Positions 16,711-25,607 of a stretch of 64,000 nt of DNA are shown piece by piece. The notes below the pieces were generated by a model. The model searched no databases. It saw only the letters and a list, made by a program, of their open reading frames with translations, and was not told where the DNA came from. A program made the translations under genes and the position numbers. The DNA lies in the NCBI GenBank assembly GCA_005800815.1, contig SYEK01000011.1, forward strand, positions 27,897-91,896. Direction: 5' to 3'. Numbering within the stretch: position 1 is the first letter of the stretch; each line of letters starts with the position of its first letter. Origin of the DNA: Actinomycetota bacterium (GTDB taxonomy: Bacteria > Actinomycetota > Actinomycetes > Nanopelagicales > Nanopelagicaceae).

Positions 16711-17736
16711 TTAGCCGAAGAAAATCTCAGCCTCCTTGTAGCGCTCAATTGGAACTAATTTGAGTTTTTCAGTCGCAGATGCCAACGGGACACGGACGAT
16801 ATCTGTGCCGTGAAGTGCAACCATCGTGCCCCAGTCGCCTTCATGAGCGGCCGTTATCGCATGTAGGCCAAAGCGGGTGGCTAGAACTCGATCAAAGGCC
16901 GTTGGAGAACCACCACGTTGGATATGGCCCAGAACAGATGTGCGTGCCTCTGTGCCGGTCTTTGCCTCGATCTCTTGCGCGAGCCAATCACCGATCCCAG
17001 CCAGTTTGACGTGACCAAAAGAGTCCACACTCTGATCCTTCACCGCCATGTCACCATCTTGTGGGATTGCACCCTCGGCTACGACGATGATCGGGGCGTA
17101 ATGGGATTTAAAGCGAGACTCCACCCATTGACAGACCTTGTCCACTGAGAACTTATGCTCGGGAATCAAAATGCACGTGGCACCTCCTGCAAGGCCTGCA
17201 TGTAGTGCGATCCAGCCAGCGTGACGGCCCATAACTTCGACAATCAAGGCACGATGATGTGACTCTGCAGTTGTATGCAAGCGGTCGATGGCTTCGACGG
17301 CAATATTGACTGCAGTATCAAAACCAAATGTGTAATCAGTGTTATTCAAGTCATTATCAATCGTCTTTGGGACACCGATTACTTTGACACCCAGTGAGTC
17401 AAGTTTTGTCGCGACACCGAGTGTGTCTTCTCCTCCTATTGCGATCAAGGCATCAATTCCAGCCTTTGCTAAATTATCTTTGATCTTCTCAACGCCACCC
17501 TCTATCTTGAATGGGTTTGTGCGTGATGATCCCAGGATCGTTCCGCCTCGTGGCAAGATGCCGCGAGTTGTCTCAATGGACAGCGGCATTGTGAGTCCCT
17601 CGAGTGGACCCTTCCAGCCATCACGGAAGCCAAGGAACTCGTGGCCATACTCCTTGATCCCTTTACGGACGCTGGCCCGGATAACGGCATTGAGACCAGG
17701 GCAATCTCCCCCACCAGTGAGCACACCAATACGCAT
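16711..17736 (-). CDS. pfp: 6-phosphofructokinase, probably pyrophosphate-dependent
   Basis: A 341-residue phosphofructokinase with GVLTGGGDCPGLNAVIR at the N-terminus and PKTIDNDL with the catalytic Asp near residue 125. Two donor-deciding positions favour pyrophosphate: the phosphate loop reads GGEDT (Asp where ATP enzymes have Gly) and the next motif reads PKTIDND (Lys where ATP enzymes have Gly). FGFDTAVN, MGRHAGWIA and the later HIQRGGSPTAFDR match the actinobacterial group. The ATG at 17736 is chosen because GGAG lies six bases upstream; a longer open frame back to 17850 lacks family sequence. A PPi enzyme would make this step reversible and pairs functionally with PPDK at 43541. Confidence 0.88.
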   Translation of the reverse strand: MRIGVLTGGGDCPGLNAVIRASVRKGIKEYGHEFLGFRDGWKGPLEGLTMPLSIETTRGILPRGGTILGSSRTNPFKIEGGVEKIKDNLAKAGIDALIAIGGEDTLGVATKLDSLGVKVIGVPKTIDNDLNNTDYTFGFDTAVNIAVEAIDRLHTTAESHHRALIVEVMGRHAGWIALHAGLAGGATCILIPEHKFSVDKVCQWVESRFKSHYAPIIVVAEGAIPQDGDMAVKDQSVDSFGHVKLAGIGDWLAQEIEAKTGTEARTSVLGHIQRGGSPTAFDRVLATRFGLHAITAAHEGDWGTMVALHGTDIVRVPLASATEKLKLVPIERYKEAEIFFG

Positions 17737-17835
17737 TCTTGACTCCATAACAAAGAATTCATTGATCAAGGGCTTCATCACTGCAGTTCGCCCTACTTGT
17801 GGTCTCCTTTGACGAGCACAGTCTAGCCGTGCGAC

Positions 17836-18055
17836 ATGGCTAATCGACAATTCATCGCTGGTCTGGACTCATCAACGCAGGTAGTCAAGTGGGCTGCATC
17901 CCTGAGGTAGTGGCCTATAAACAGAGTTGAGAGCTCATTGAAGGTTGGGGCGATCGCACAGGCTATGAAGGCTATCTCGCACAATATGATTACGCCTTTG
18001 ATATCACAACCAAGGCTACTAAAAAATACGTCGATGCTGGCAGACTATGGGGATG
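17836..18055 (+). pseudogene. Decayed sugar-kinase-like remnant (xylulokinase N-terminus?)
   Basis: The 271-bp gap between pfp and the DMT gene holds broken coding sequence. From the ATG at 17836 a short frame reads MANRQFIAGLDSSTQVVKW before a stop at about 17908; this resembles the N-terminus of FGGY kinases such as xylulokinase (AGVDSSTQ type). A second fragment in another frame near 17944-18055 reads GWGDRTGYEGYLAQYDYAFD and onward to a stop; I do not recognise it, but it looks like former protein sequence. No intact gene is present. The first resemblance is short, so the family name is tentative. Confidence 0.45.
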
Positions 18056-18121
18056 ATTCACTTCGGCTGGGGAAAAACGATGAGAGCAACAGGTGACTTA
18101 TCTCGAGTAACGATTAGATAG

Positions 18122-19003
18122 ATGTCGCGTAAATCTTGGATTCAATTTGCAGTCGTAGGTTTTCTCTGGGGCATCCCTTACTTGCTCATGAAGGTCGCAG
18201 TGGCCGATATTCCACCTCCACTCATCGTGGCTGGGCGGACGTTGATTGGTGCAGCGATCTTAATTCCAATCGCTCTCTATAGAGGGAGCCTCATAGACGC
18301 TGTCCGGGGAATCAAATATGTACTGCCTTACGCCTTTCTTGAGATGGTGGGACCTTGGATTCTTATTACCACCGCCGAGAAGGAGATCTCATCAGGCCTT
18401 GCTGGATTGCTAGTTGCCACAGTTCCGATCTTTGCGACGATATTTGCCTCCCTGCGTGGAGATCATTCGGTTTGGGAACCAAAACGCATATTTGGAATCA
18501 TGATCGGGTTTATCGGAATTATCGCCCTAGTTGGGATCGAATCGATTATTGGAACGAGTAATCCAAAGGCTATCGCAATGGTCATATTAGCCTCTCTCCT
18601 TTACGCCTATGCCGTCTTGATGGTCATCTCCAATCTGCCAGGTGTTGACGGTATTGCAATCAACGGCCTAGCTATGGCGATTACTTGTATCTTCTACCTC
18701 CCGCTTTCGATAATGACCTGGCCCCAAAATCCAGTTTCTTTCAATGCTGTCGCTGCGCTCATAATACTTGGCATTTTTTCAACGGCGATCGCGTTTATGC
18801 TCTTTTTTACAGTCATCGTTGAGATTGGTGCGGCACGAGGGTCTCTCATCACTTACGTCAATACTGCCGTCGCCGTTATTCTTGGAATCATCATTTTGAA
18901 TGAGCCAATTACTCTTGGAATAATCGTTGGCCTACCGCTTGTGTTTATTGGCTCTTATTTAGCTAGCCGTAAATCAAAGTCAGTGGTTATTGCCGAAGCC
19001 TAG
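18122..19003 (+). CDS. EamA/DMT-family transporter
   Basis: A 293-residue membrane protein with about ten predicted helices and the two-repeat EamA architecture. The first half has FAVVGFLWG-type opening (AVVGFLWGIPYLLMK) and a SSGLAGLLVATVPIFATIFA segment; the second half contains GIFSTAIAFMLFFTVIVEIGAARG and ends with NEPITLGIIVGLPLVFIGSYLA. The basic C-terminus (SRKSK) should face the cytoplasm. It stands alone after the decayed region and overlaps era convergently by 24 bp. Substrate unknown. Confidence 0.85.
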   Translation: MSRKSWIQFAVVGFLWGIPYLLMKVAVADIPPPLIVAGRTLIGAAILIPIALYRGSLIDAVRGIKYVLPYAFLEMVGPWILITTAEKEISSGLAGLLVATVPIFATIFASLRGDHSVWEPKRIFGIMIGFIGIIALVGIESIIGTSNPKAIAMVILASLLYAYAVLMVISNLPGVDGIAINGLAMAITCIFYLPLSIMTWPQNPVSFNAVAALIILGIFSTAIAFMLFFTVIVEIGAARGSLITYVNTAVAVILGIIILNEPITLGIIVGLPLVFIGSYLASRKSKSVVIAEA

Positions 19004-19900
19004 ACGCTCGAGAAGTTTTGGATCCTGCTGCCACTCCTTTGAGACTTTGACGTGTAATCCAAGGAAAATCTTTGCCGCCAAAGAGCGCTCGATATCGGCC
19101 CTTGCACGAATACCAATCTCTTTCAGACGTGTGCCTTGATGACCCAGCAAAATCGCCCGCTGTGAATCCCGCTCCACATGAATTGTGGCATGGACATCAA
19201 AGAATGGTCGTGAACCCTTCTCTGGCCGCTCCCCAAACTCCTCGATCGTGACCATGATGGAGTGTGGAAGCTCTTCTCGGACATCGTGCAAAGCCGCCTC
19301 GCGGATGAATTCACAGATCAACTGTTCGATTGCTTGATCACTGGTCGTGCCCTCTGGATAGTAGGCCGGCCCAACGGGTAGATGAGCACCGATGAGTTTG
19401 TTGAGCAAATCAATCTGATCATGAATCGTGGCTGAAACGGGAATAATCTCATCCCACTCAAAGCCTTGGGCTATTTTCATGATGCCCGCTAAGCGCAGAG
19501 CCAACTTCTCCTTGGAGATCAAATCAGTTTTAGTAATAACAGCAAATTTTTTTGCTCGTGGATGTTTGGCAATCTCAGCAGCGATGAACAGATCCCCTGC
19601 TCCAGAGCTCTCATCGGCAGGTATGCACATGATCACGATATCGACCGAATCAAGGCTTTGATCAACTACCGCGTTGAGGCGCTGGCCCAAAAGCGTCTTG
19701 GGTTTATGTAGTCCTGGAGTATCCAGGAGAACGGCTTGGAAATCGACACCATGGACGATGCCTCTAATTGCAGTGCGTGTCGTATTTGGATGGTGCGATG
19801 TGATTGCGATCTTGCTACCTACTAAAGCGTTGATGAGAGTGGATTTACCGACGTTTGGGCGGCCAACAATGGCAACGAAGCCCGAACGGTGCTCACTCAT
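18980..19900 (-). CDS. era: GTPase Era (30S ribosome maturation)
   Basis: A 306-residue protein with the Era layout: GTPase domain then a KH RNA-binding domain that contacts the 3' end of 16S rRNA. G1 is GRPNVGKSTL (about residues 12-21), G2 TTRTAIRG near 41, G3 DTPGLHKP near 59, G4 TKTD near 122 and the SATIH segment near 151 serves as G5. The KH domain region carries the AILLGHQGTRLKEIGIRAR motif near 250-268 and a Gly-rich C-terminus. It lies 12 bp after dprA and is likely co-transcribed with it. Confidence 0.94.
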   Translation of the reverse strand: MSEHRSGFVAIVGRPNVGKSTLINALVGSKIAITSHHPNTTRTAIRGIVHGVDFQAVLLDTPGLHKPKTLLGQRLNAVVDQSLDSVDIVIMCIPADESSGAGDLFIAAEIAKHPRAKKFAVITKTDLISKEKLALRLAGIMKIAQGFEWDEIIPVSATIHDQIDLLNKLIGAHLPVGPAYYPEGTTSDQAIEQLICEFIREAALHDVREELPHSIMVTIEEFGERPEKGSRPFFDVHATIHVERDSQRAILLGHQGTRLKEIGIRARADIERSLAAKIFLGLHVKVSKEWQQDPKLLERLGFGNNH

Positions 19901-19912
19901 ATCCCTAGTCTC

Positions 19913-20773
19913 TCATCTATTGGCACCAACAAACTCCACCGCATCTGCAACCGATGTCACGATCTCTGCAGCACGCTCGCCTATCAATCGATGACAGCCC
20001 TCACTTGTTGGTGAATTTATGGGACCTGGAATGGCCATGACAGGTCGAAATAGCTCTGCAGCATCGCGTGCAGTGCGCAGTGAACCACTTCGAAATGCAG
20101 CTTCAACGACCAGGGTTGCGCCAGAGATTGCAGCGATCAGTCGATTGCGTGTGAGAAAGCGTGCCGGTAGCGCCGGATGCCCAGGCATTACCTCAGTGAT
20201 TATCGCCCCTGCCTCACAGATCTCTGCGAATAATCGAGTATTGCCCGCTGGATAATTAACATCGATTCCGGATGCGATGACGGCGATTGTCACACCTTCG
20301 GCGATGAGAGCTCCTCGGTGTGCAGCTGTGTCGATTCCATAGGCACCTCCACTGACTATCCCCCATTCACGGTCGACGAATCCGGCTGCAAATTCCCCGG
20401 CGATTCGCACACCATAGTTTGTTGGGTTACGAGTCCCTACTATCGCCAGCGATTGCATTGTGAGGACCTCTGGATTTCCTTTCGCAATCAGGGCAATCGG
20501 CGGTGCCATAAGATCCTCAACTGCTTGTGGCCAGAGTGCATCACCTGGAACCAAGAGTTGTGCCTGCACACGATCAATTGCGCTCAATACCCGATCTGGA
20601 GTCGTTGTGGAGAGTGTGAATATCAACTTGTGGAATTTGATACCGTCATAGCCTCCTGATTGGAGCTTCTCAATAGTTGCAAGGGCGCCATGTGAGCAGA
20701 TCTCAGATGACCAGAATCGATGTCCACCCTCAATTGCACTGAAGAGGACTGAGCGTGCCTCCCGCTCATTCAT
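19913..20773 (-). CDS. dprA: DNA-processing protein DprA/Smf
   Basis: A 286-residue Rossmann-fold protein that loads RecA on incoming single-stranded DNA during transformation. Landmarks: LAIVGTRNPTNYG near residue 110-122, the SGGAYGIDTAAHRGAL motif near 141-156, the SGIDVNYPAGNTRLF motif near 168-182 and FLTRNRLIAAIS near 208-219 followed by VVEAAFRSGSLRTAR. In most actinobacteria yraN and comM stand between rnhB and dprA; here only 105 bp of non-coding sequence separates the two. Start ATG with GGAG seven bases upstream. Confidence 0.93.
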   Translation of the reverse strand: MNEREARSVLFSAIEGGHRFWSSEICSHGALATIEKLQSGGYDGIKFHKLIFTLSTTTPDRVLSAIDRVQAQLLVPGDALWPQAVEDLMAPPIALIAKGNPEVLTMQSLAIVGTRNPTNYGVRIAGEFAAGFVDREWGIVSGGAYGIDTAAHRGALIAEGVTIAVIASGIDVNYPAGNTRLFAEICEAGAIITEVMPGHPALPARFLTRNRLIAAISGATLVVEAAFRSGSLRTARDAAELFRPVMAIPGPINSPTSEGCHRLIGERAAEIVTSVADAVEFVGANR

Positions 20774-20878
20774 AGTTCAACTCCTGCACACATCAGATAC
20801 GCCCCGACGTTGATTACTCTGTACTTGCATAGGAGGTGAGGATAAATAACCGCCCTGACATAGGCGAACCTGTGAGAG
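20774..20878. other. Gap between dprA and rnhB without recognisable gene
   Basis: Conserved neighbours yraN and comM (yifB) are expected in this order in related bacteria but nothing like them is visible. A short frame on the minus strand here has no family resemblance. The only feature seen is the GGAG ribosome site for dprA near its start. Confidence 0.5.
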
Positions 20879-21487
20879 TTACTTGTGGATGAGCGCTGCG
20901 ATATTTGCAAATGAACGGCGATGTTCCACACAGACTCCATGAGCATTGAGAGCTCTTGTGTGTTCAGCAGTGATATATCCCTTATGCCCGGCAAAGCCAT
21001 AGCCCGGAAATTGCAGCGCCATCTCACGCATGATGCGATCTCTGGTTACTTTTGCGACAATCGATGCGGCGCTTATCGATACAACGACCTGATCACCTTT
21101 CCACACCGCTAAATTGGGAATACCCAATCCTTCAATGGCATATCCATCCGTCAAGACATATGCAGGTGTCTGTTCAAGTCCATGGACGGCCCGACGCATT
21201 CCATCGAGATTTGCCGCATGCACCCCACGTGCATCAATATCACGTGCCGGCACGATTATGACACTGATTGAAGTGGCCGCTGATTGGATGAGCTCATAAA
21301 TCTCCTCACGCTTTGTCTGAGAAATCTCTTTTGAGTCACGAACGAGAGATAGCTCGGGTGCAAAAGGATCATGCAAGATCACAGCTGCTATTACCAATGG
21401 GCCAGCACATGCGCCACGACCTGCCTCATCAACACCTGCGATCGGCGTGATACCGGCCTTGACGAGCATGCGCTCGATCACCTTCAT
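20879..21487 (-). CDS. rnhB: Ribonuclease HII
   Basis: A 202-residue RNase HII that removes ribonucleotides from DNA. The DExD catalytic set is visible: GVDEAGRGACAGPL at residues 18-31 (Asp20 and Glu21), the Asp in YVLTDGYAI near 113 and the later Asp of VTRDRIM near 149, with HKGY at about 168. Starts 6 bp after the lepB stop, so it is part of a rplS-lepB-rnhB operon, a conserved actinobacterial arrangement. Confidence 0.94.
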   Translation of the reverse strand: MKVIERMLVKAGITPIAGVDEAGRGACAGPLVIAAVILHDPFAPELSLVRDSKEISQTKREEIYELIQSAATSISVIIVPARDIDARGVHAANLDGMRRAVHGLEQTPAYVLTDGYAIEGLGIPNLAVWKGDQVVVSISAASIVAKVTRDRIMREMALQFPGYGFAGHKGYITAEHTRALNAHGVCVEHRRSFANIAALIHK

Positions 21488-21493
21488 TTGAGA

Positions 21494-22147
21494 CTACTGA
21501 GTAACATCAATCGGAGAGATATACAAGAAATTTTTAAGCGGCCAAATAACTGCAAAGACCCGGCCAGTCACACGTGAAATCGGGACCATCCCCTTGTTTA
21601 TGTCATCCTGGTGATATCGAGAATCGGCACTTGCCCCGCGATGATCACCCATGACCCAGATCTTATTTTTAGGAACAGTGATATCAAACTTCATCTCACT
21701 AGGTTTGTCTCCAGCAAAGATATATGGCTCATCAATGGCTTTATCGTTGAGAGTCAACTTTCCATCCTTTGTGCAACAAACGATACGATCACCAGCTACG
21801 CCTATAGTGCGCTTGACCAAATACTGCTTGGCCGGATTGGGCAGAACTCCAACGGCAACTAGACCTGATTTCAACAATGCGATGAATCTATTGGCCGAGG
21901 AGTCCGATACCTCTGATAGCCAGTTATCAGGGTCCCTAAAAACAACGACATCACCACGTGAGATTGTGCGCGAGAGAACTGGCACCTTATTCACAGCGAC
22001 CCGATCTTGAATCTGAAGGGTATTTTCCATGGACCCGGAGGGGATATAGAAGAACTGCACAAGGAAACTCTTGATGAATAGAGAGACCACCAGCGCTACA
22101 ACAACAAGAATCGGGAGCTCTTTGAGGAGAGATCCTCTACGGCGCAT
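21494..22147 (-). CDS. lepB: Signal peptidase I
   Basis: A 217-residue membrane protease that cleaves signal peptides outside the membrane. One N-terminal transmembrane segment (about residues 10-32) is followed by box B FFYIPSGSMENTLQ with the nucleophile Ser near 38, box C/D with VNKV and RGDVVVFRDP, the catalytic Lys in YLVKRTIGVAGD near 110 and box E GDHRGASADSR near 167. Size and single membrane anchor fit actinobacterial forms. It sits 8 bp after rplS. Confidence 0.94.
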   Translation of the reverse strand: MRRRGSLLKELPILVVVALVVSLFIKSFLVQFFYIPSGSMENTLQIQDRVAVNKVPVLSRTISRGDVVVFRDPDNWLSEVSDSSANRFIALLKSGLVAVGVLPNPAKQYLVKRTIGVAGDRIVCCTKDGKLTLNDKAIDEPYIFAGDKPSEMKFDITVPKNKIWVMGDHRGASADSRYHQDDINKGMVPISRVTGRVFAVIWPLKNFLYISPIDVTQ

Positions 22148-22155
22148 TGAAAAGA

Positions 22156-22683
22156 TTATTCAGCTTTTGGATCTTGCGTTTCGGGAACAATCTCTGTCGC
22201 TACATCTTGGGCCACAACCTCTGTTGTCACCTCTGCTACTGCAGCCTCTACCACTTCACTCACCGGCTCAGATACAGCAACCTCTGCGACTGGTTCGGAG
22301 GTCGGTGTCGAGAGAATCCCATCACCGTAGCCCTCGACCCCATTACGCTTCTCACGGATCTTGGCAGCCTTACCGCGAAGATCGCGTAGGTAATAGAGCT
22401 TGGCGCGACGTACATCACCCTTCTTAACTAATTCGATCTTTTCAATGACAGGTGTATGAACCGGGAATGTGCGCTCTACTCCAACACCGTAAGAGACTTT
22501 ACGTACTGTGAAGCTCTCACGAACGCCATCTCCTTGACGACGCATCACGATTCCTTGGAAGATCTGAAGACGGCTCTTGCTGCCCTCGATAACACGTACG
22601 TGGACCTTGAGCTCATCACCTGCACGAAATTGAGGGATGTCATGGCGCAGGGACTGCGCATCTAAGGCGTCAAGGATGTTCAT
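22156..22683 (-). CDS. rplS: 50S ribosomal protein L19 with acidic C-terminal extension
   Basis: The first ~115 residues are a standard L19 ([71 protein letters not shown]), a protein at the 30S-50S interface. About 55 extra residues follow, low in complexity and rich in Glu, Val, Ala and Pro; ordinary bacterial L19 ends near the RGK...REK basic segment. The extension is acidic and probably disordered. AGGTAGGAAAG gives a good ribosome site before the ATG. First gene of rplS-lepB-rnhB. Confidence 0.94.
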   Translation of the reverse strand: MNILDALDAQSLRHDIPQFRAGDELKVHVRVIEGSKSRLQIFQGIVMRRQGDGVRESFTVRKVSYGVGVERTFPVHTPVIEKIELVKKGDVRRAKLYYLRDLRGKAAKIREKRNGVEGYGDGILSTPTSEPVAEVAVSEPVSEVVEAAVAEVTTEVVAQDVATEIVPETQDPKAE

Positions 22684-22785
22684 CTTTCCTACCTGATTTC
22701 CTATTATCGATTAAAAGCACTCGCTGTGGCGGTGCAGATGTCGTATCTTGCCATAGATGGGGCCCTGAGCCTAAATCGAGCTGAA

Positions 22786-23550
22786 TCAGGCTGGAATCTC
22801 ACGGCTTAATCGCTCATGTAGGACAGGCCCGGCACAGATCGTAAGCTCCAAATCTCGCCATATCTGTGTGGTGACGATAGCTCCGGCCTCACGTGCAATG
22901 AGCCCACCGGCGGCAAGATCCCACTCCTTCAAACCAGTCTCTATGTATCCATCGACCATACCTGTGGCAACACAACAAAGGTCAGTTGCCGCCGCACCTA
23001 TGCGTCTGATATCGCGAATCATCGGAATCAATCGATCGACTATCTCAATCTGATGCGCTCTGTCCTTAATTTCATAGGCGAAACCCGTTGCAATCAAGGA
23101 TTGACCTAGTTCAACGGGATTATTACATTCAAGCCGAATTTCATTGAGGTATGCACCCTGACCTCGTACTGCATGCCAAGTACTCATAATGGAGGGTGCA
23201 TGCACTACTCCTACCAAGACCCCTGTCTCATCTTTTACTGCGATGCTGATATTCCAGCCTGGTAGAGCATAAAAATAGTTAACGGTGCCATCAATGGGAT
23301 CGATAATCCAAGTCAGACCACTTGTGCCTTCACGACTTGCCCCCTCCTCACCGATTATTCCATCGTGGGGGCGAGCGGCCAAGATTGATTCCACAATAAG
23401 TCTCTCACTTGCAGTATCCATTTGCGTTGCAAAATCGATGGATGTCGATTTTTCAGTCAAGTTCCATGATGCGGGCCGGTCCATCAAAAGCTTGCCTGCT
23501 TGATGGGCAATTCCAAGGGCTAACTCGAGAATTGTTTTCGCATCGAACAT
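22786..23550 (-). CDS. suhB: Inositol monophosphatase family protein (SuhB)
   Basis: A 254-residue Mg-dependent phosphatase of the inositol monophosphatase superfamily. Metal-binding motifs are intact: GEEGA near residue 67, WIIDPIDGTVNYFYALP near 80-96 and the C-terminal WDLAAGGLIAREAGA near 213-227, preceded by AAATDLCCVA. Substrates in the family include myo-inositol 1-phosphate, histidinol phosphate and NADP; none can be assigned from sequence. A TAGACT hexamer six bases before the ATG suggests a leaderless transcript, facing an identical hexamer for the divergent MFS gene. 102 bp separate it from rplS. Confidence 0.9.
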   Translation of the reverse strand: MFDAKTILELALGIAHQAGKLLMDRPASWNLTEKSTSIDFATQMDTASERLIVESILAARPHDGIIGEEGASREGTSGLTWIIDPIDGTVNYFYALPGWNISIAVKDETGVLVGVVHAPSIMSTWHAVRGQGAYLNEIRLECNNPVELGQSLIATGFAYEIKDRAHQIEIVDRLIPMIRDIRRIGAAATDLCCVATGMVDGYIETGLKEWDLAAGGLIAREAGAIVTTQIWRDLELTICAGPVLHERLSREIPA

Positions 23551-23556
23551 GCTTGC

Positions 23557-23562
23557 AGTCTA
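23557..23562 (-). promoter_or_regulatory. Leaderless -10 element of suhB
   Basis: Minus-strand TAGACT lies exactly six bases before the suhB ATG at 23550. It faces a second TAGACT for the divergent MFS gene, eight bases away, in a 32-bp intergenic gap. Confidence 0.55.
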
Positions 23563-23570
23563 GCCTGACA

Positions 23571-23576
23571 TAGACT
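23571..23576 (+). promoter_or_regulatory. Leaderless -10 element of the MFS gene
   Basis: TAGACT lies exactly six bases before the ATG at 23583. Same hexamer and spacing as the suhB promoter on the other strand. Confidence 0.55.
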
Positions 23577-23582
23577 CACGCC

Positions 23583-24824
23583 ATGTTTTCTGCGTATATG
23601 ACCCTGTTCCGGACCCCTGGTGCAATTAGGTTCTCTCTTCCAGGAATCATCGGCCGGATGCCTGTGTCAATGGATTCACTAGCGTTGATCTTTATTGTCG
23701 TTGCAGCAAATGGATCATATGCACTAGCGGGGGCAATAGGTGCTACGGCATCGATTGTTGTCGCTCTCTCCATGCCAATTTGGGCACGGATCGCTGATCA
23801 AATTGGACAGCGAGCGATTTTGATCCGTGTAGTCCCTCTCAAGCTCCTTGGATTGAGTATTTTTCTTCTCCTGGTTCTCAATGATGCACCTATCTGGACA
23901 TGGTTCCTCTCAATTATCCTCGCTGAGGCGGTATCGATAAATCTAGGGGGCATGGTTCGTCGTCGCTGGCTCCATATTCTGAGCACTGATGAAATCACCA
24001 CATCGGAGGATAAAAATGGGCGACACCTCATTAATACTGCCTACTCTCTTGAGGCCCTCAATGATGAGTTCGTCTTCATCGTTGGGCCGATTATCGCGAC
24101 GGCATGTGCAACATCGATTACACCTGCTGCTGGCCTCATCGTAGGAATGTTGTTTCTTGCGATTGGGGCCCCGCTATTTGCCATTCAAAGAGCCTCTGAA
24201 CCCCCCGCCTCTCCCAAGCCAAAGGTAGATCCACACCCTGCGGTCATAAAAAATAGAAAACTTCAGGCGATTGTGGCCCCCACCATATTTCTCGGGGGAT
24301 TTTTTGGCGCAATTGCACTCGCTACCGTCGCATTTACCGATCTCTATGGGTCACAATCACAATCAGGGTTACTTCTTGCTATCTGGGCCAGTGGAAGTGC
24401 GATTGCAGCCATTATCAATGGAGTCATCAAGTGGAGAACCTCGCACGTAGTACGTTTCCTATTTTTTTTGATATCTCTCACGCTACTGAGCATTCCTTTT
24501 ATCTTCGTACGATCTATCCCGGCTCTTGGAATCGCCCTCTTTTTGAATGGCTTTGCGATCTCTCCTCTTATCGTCAACGCCTATGGCGTGGCCGAGTCGG
24601 CTGTGCCAGCCGGACAAATCACCGAGACATTCAGCTGGGTCGTGGCAGGTATGCCACTCGGCGGGGCACTCTCGAGTGCGATTACAGGGTGGGTCATCGA
24701 CATTTACGGGGCCAAAACTGCATTTTGGGTTCCATTAGCCTTCATGATTTTTGCAATCGTAGCCACACTGCCCTACTTCAAGACTTATAAGGCGCTCATC
24801 AGATATTCTTCCAAACATGTCTGA
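23583..24824 (+). CDS. Major facilitator superfamily transporter
   Basis: A 413-residue membrane protein with about twelve hydrophobic helices. The MFS loop between helices 2 and 3 reads PIWARIADQIGQRAILI, a recognisable variant of the GxxxDRxGRR motif. There is a long central cytoplasmic loop (around residues 205-225, SEPPASPKPKVD) between the two six-helix halves. The conserved central helices are drug-efflux-like, but no substrate can be given. Leaderless ATG; its stop overlaps the sepH start by 8 bp, so sepH is co-transcribed. Confidence 0.82.
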   Translation: MFSAYMTLFRTPGAIRFSLPGIIGRMPVSMDSLALIFIVVAANGSYALAGAIGATASIVVALSMPIWARIADQIGQRAILIRVVPLKLLGLSIFLLLVLNDAPIWTWFLSIILAEAVSINLGGMVRRRWLHILSTDEITTSEDKNGRHLINTAYSLEALNDEFVFIVGPIIATACATSITPAAGLIVGMLFLAIGAPLFAIQRASEPPASPKPKVDPHPAVIKNRKLQAIVAPTIFLGGFFGAIALATVAFTDLYGSQSQSGLLLAIWASGSAIAAIINGVIKWRTSHVVRFLFFLISLTLLSIPFIFVRSIPALGIALFLNGFAISPLIVNAYGVAESAVPAGQITETFSWVVAGMPLGGALSSAITGWVIDIYGAKTAFWVPLAFMIFAIVATLPYFKTYKALIRYSSKHV

Positions 24825-25599
24825 GCTTCGTTTTATCCAAAAAAACGATGAGGGAACCCATCTCCTGCTTCATGATAGTCAAGGAGCTGAATTCTCCCTA
24901 CGTATCAGCGATACTTTGCGGGCTATGGTCAACCAACCTCGGCTTGCATCTGTACCAGTGCAAGAGAGTGAGACAATCTCAGTAAAGGAGATTCAGCGCC
25001 GCTTACGTGCCGGGGAACTACCTGATCAACTCGCTCGTGAAAATAATATTTCACTCGATAAGATAGAGCGTTTCTCTGGTCCCATTATGCAGGAGCGCAT
25101 TTATATCATCGATCAGGCTCAACAGATTCCTGTCCGCAAAGAGGGTGCACGCGAGGCGGTCACTCTCCTGGGAGTTGTTATCTCCCGTCTTGCACCTCGC
25201 AACGTTGACTCATCCGATCTTTCATGGACCACATGGCGCCATGAAGATGGCACATGGACACTGGAGCTTCACTATCCCAATAGCAGTGGCTACGGCATCG
25301 CCCAATGGAGCTTTGATCCAACACGGCGTCTTCTCTTCTCTCTTGATGAGAATGCACGATGGATGATGGGAGATGAGCCAGCATCTCGCCCGACACCACT
25401 ACCAACGCCAGGTCTTGTCTACTCTGAGTCGAATCACCCATCTCTTCGCGAGCAACTCAGTGATGAGCCAGAGGTACCGCGACTTGCCGTTATCCGTGAA
25501 CTGCCAGATGATGAGGCCAAGCGCGATGGCATTGTTGCGCGGGCAAAGGTCCCCAGCTGGGATGAGATCATGTTCGGCATCAAACCTTCCGAGGATTAA
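24817..25599 (+). CDS. sepH: Septation protein SepH (DUF3071)
   Basis: A 260-residue actinobacterial cell-division protein; SepH stimulates FtsZ assembly in Streptomyces and mycobacteria. The N-terminal domain opens MSELRFIQKNDEGTHLLL, and a helix-turn-helix-like segment ISVKEIQRRLRAGELPDQLA (about 57-76) followed by RFSGPIMQERIYIIDQAQQ matches DUF3071. The C-terminal part from about 190 is Pro- and charge-rich linker ending in a short conserved tail with WDEIMFG. Overlaps the MFS gene, as SepH lacks its own visible promoter here. Confidence 0.88.
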   Translation: MSELRFIQKNDEGTHLLLHDSQGAEFSLRISDTLRAMVNQPRLASVPVQESETISVKEIQRRLRAGELPDQLARENNISLDKIERFSGPIMQERIYIIDQAQQIPVRKEGAREAVTLLGVVISRLAPRNVDSSDLSWTTWRHEDGTWTLELHYPNSSGYGIAQWSFDPTRRLLFSLDENARWMMGDEPASRPTPLPTPGLVYSESNHPSLREQLSDEPEVPRLAVIRELPDDEAKRDGIVARAKVPSWDEIMFGIKPSED

Positions 25600-25607
25600 A
25601 CCTGCCT

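Noticed and set aside
17737..17850. N-terminal extension of the phosphofructokinase frame
   Set aside because: The added 38 residues are not family-like; a ribosome site supports the ATG at 17736.
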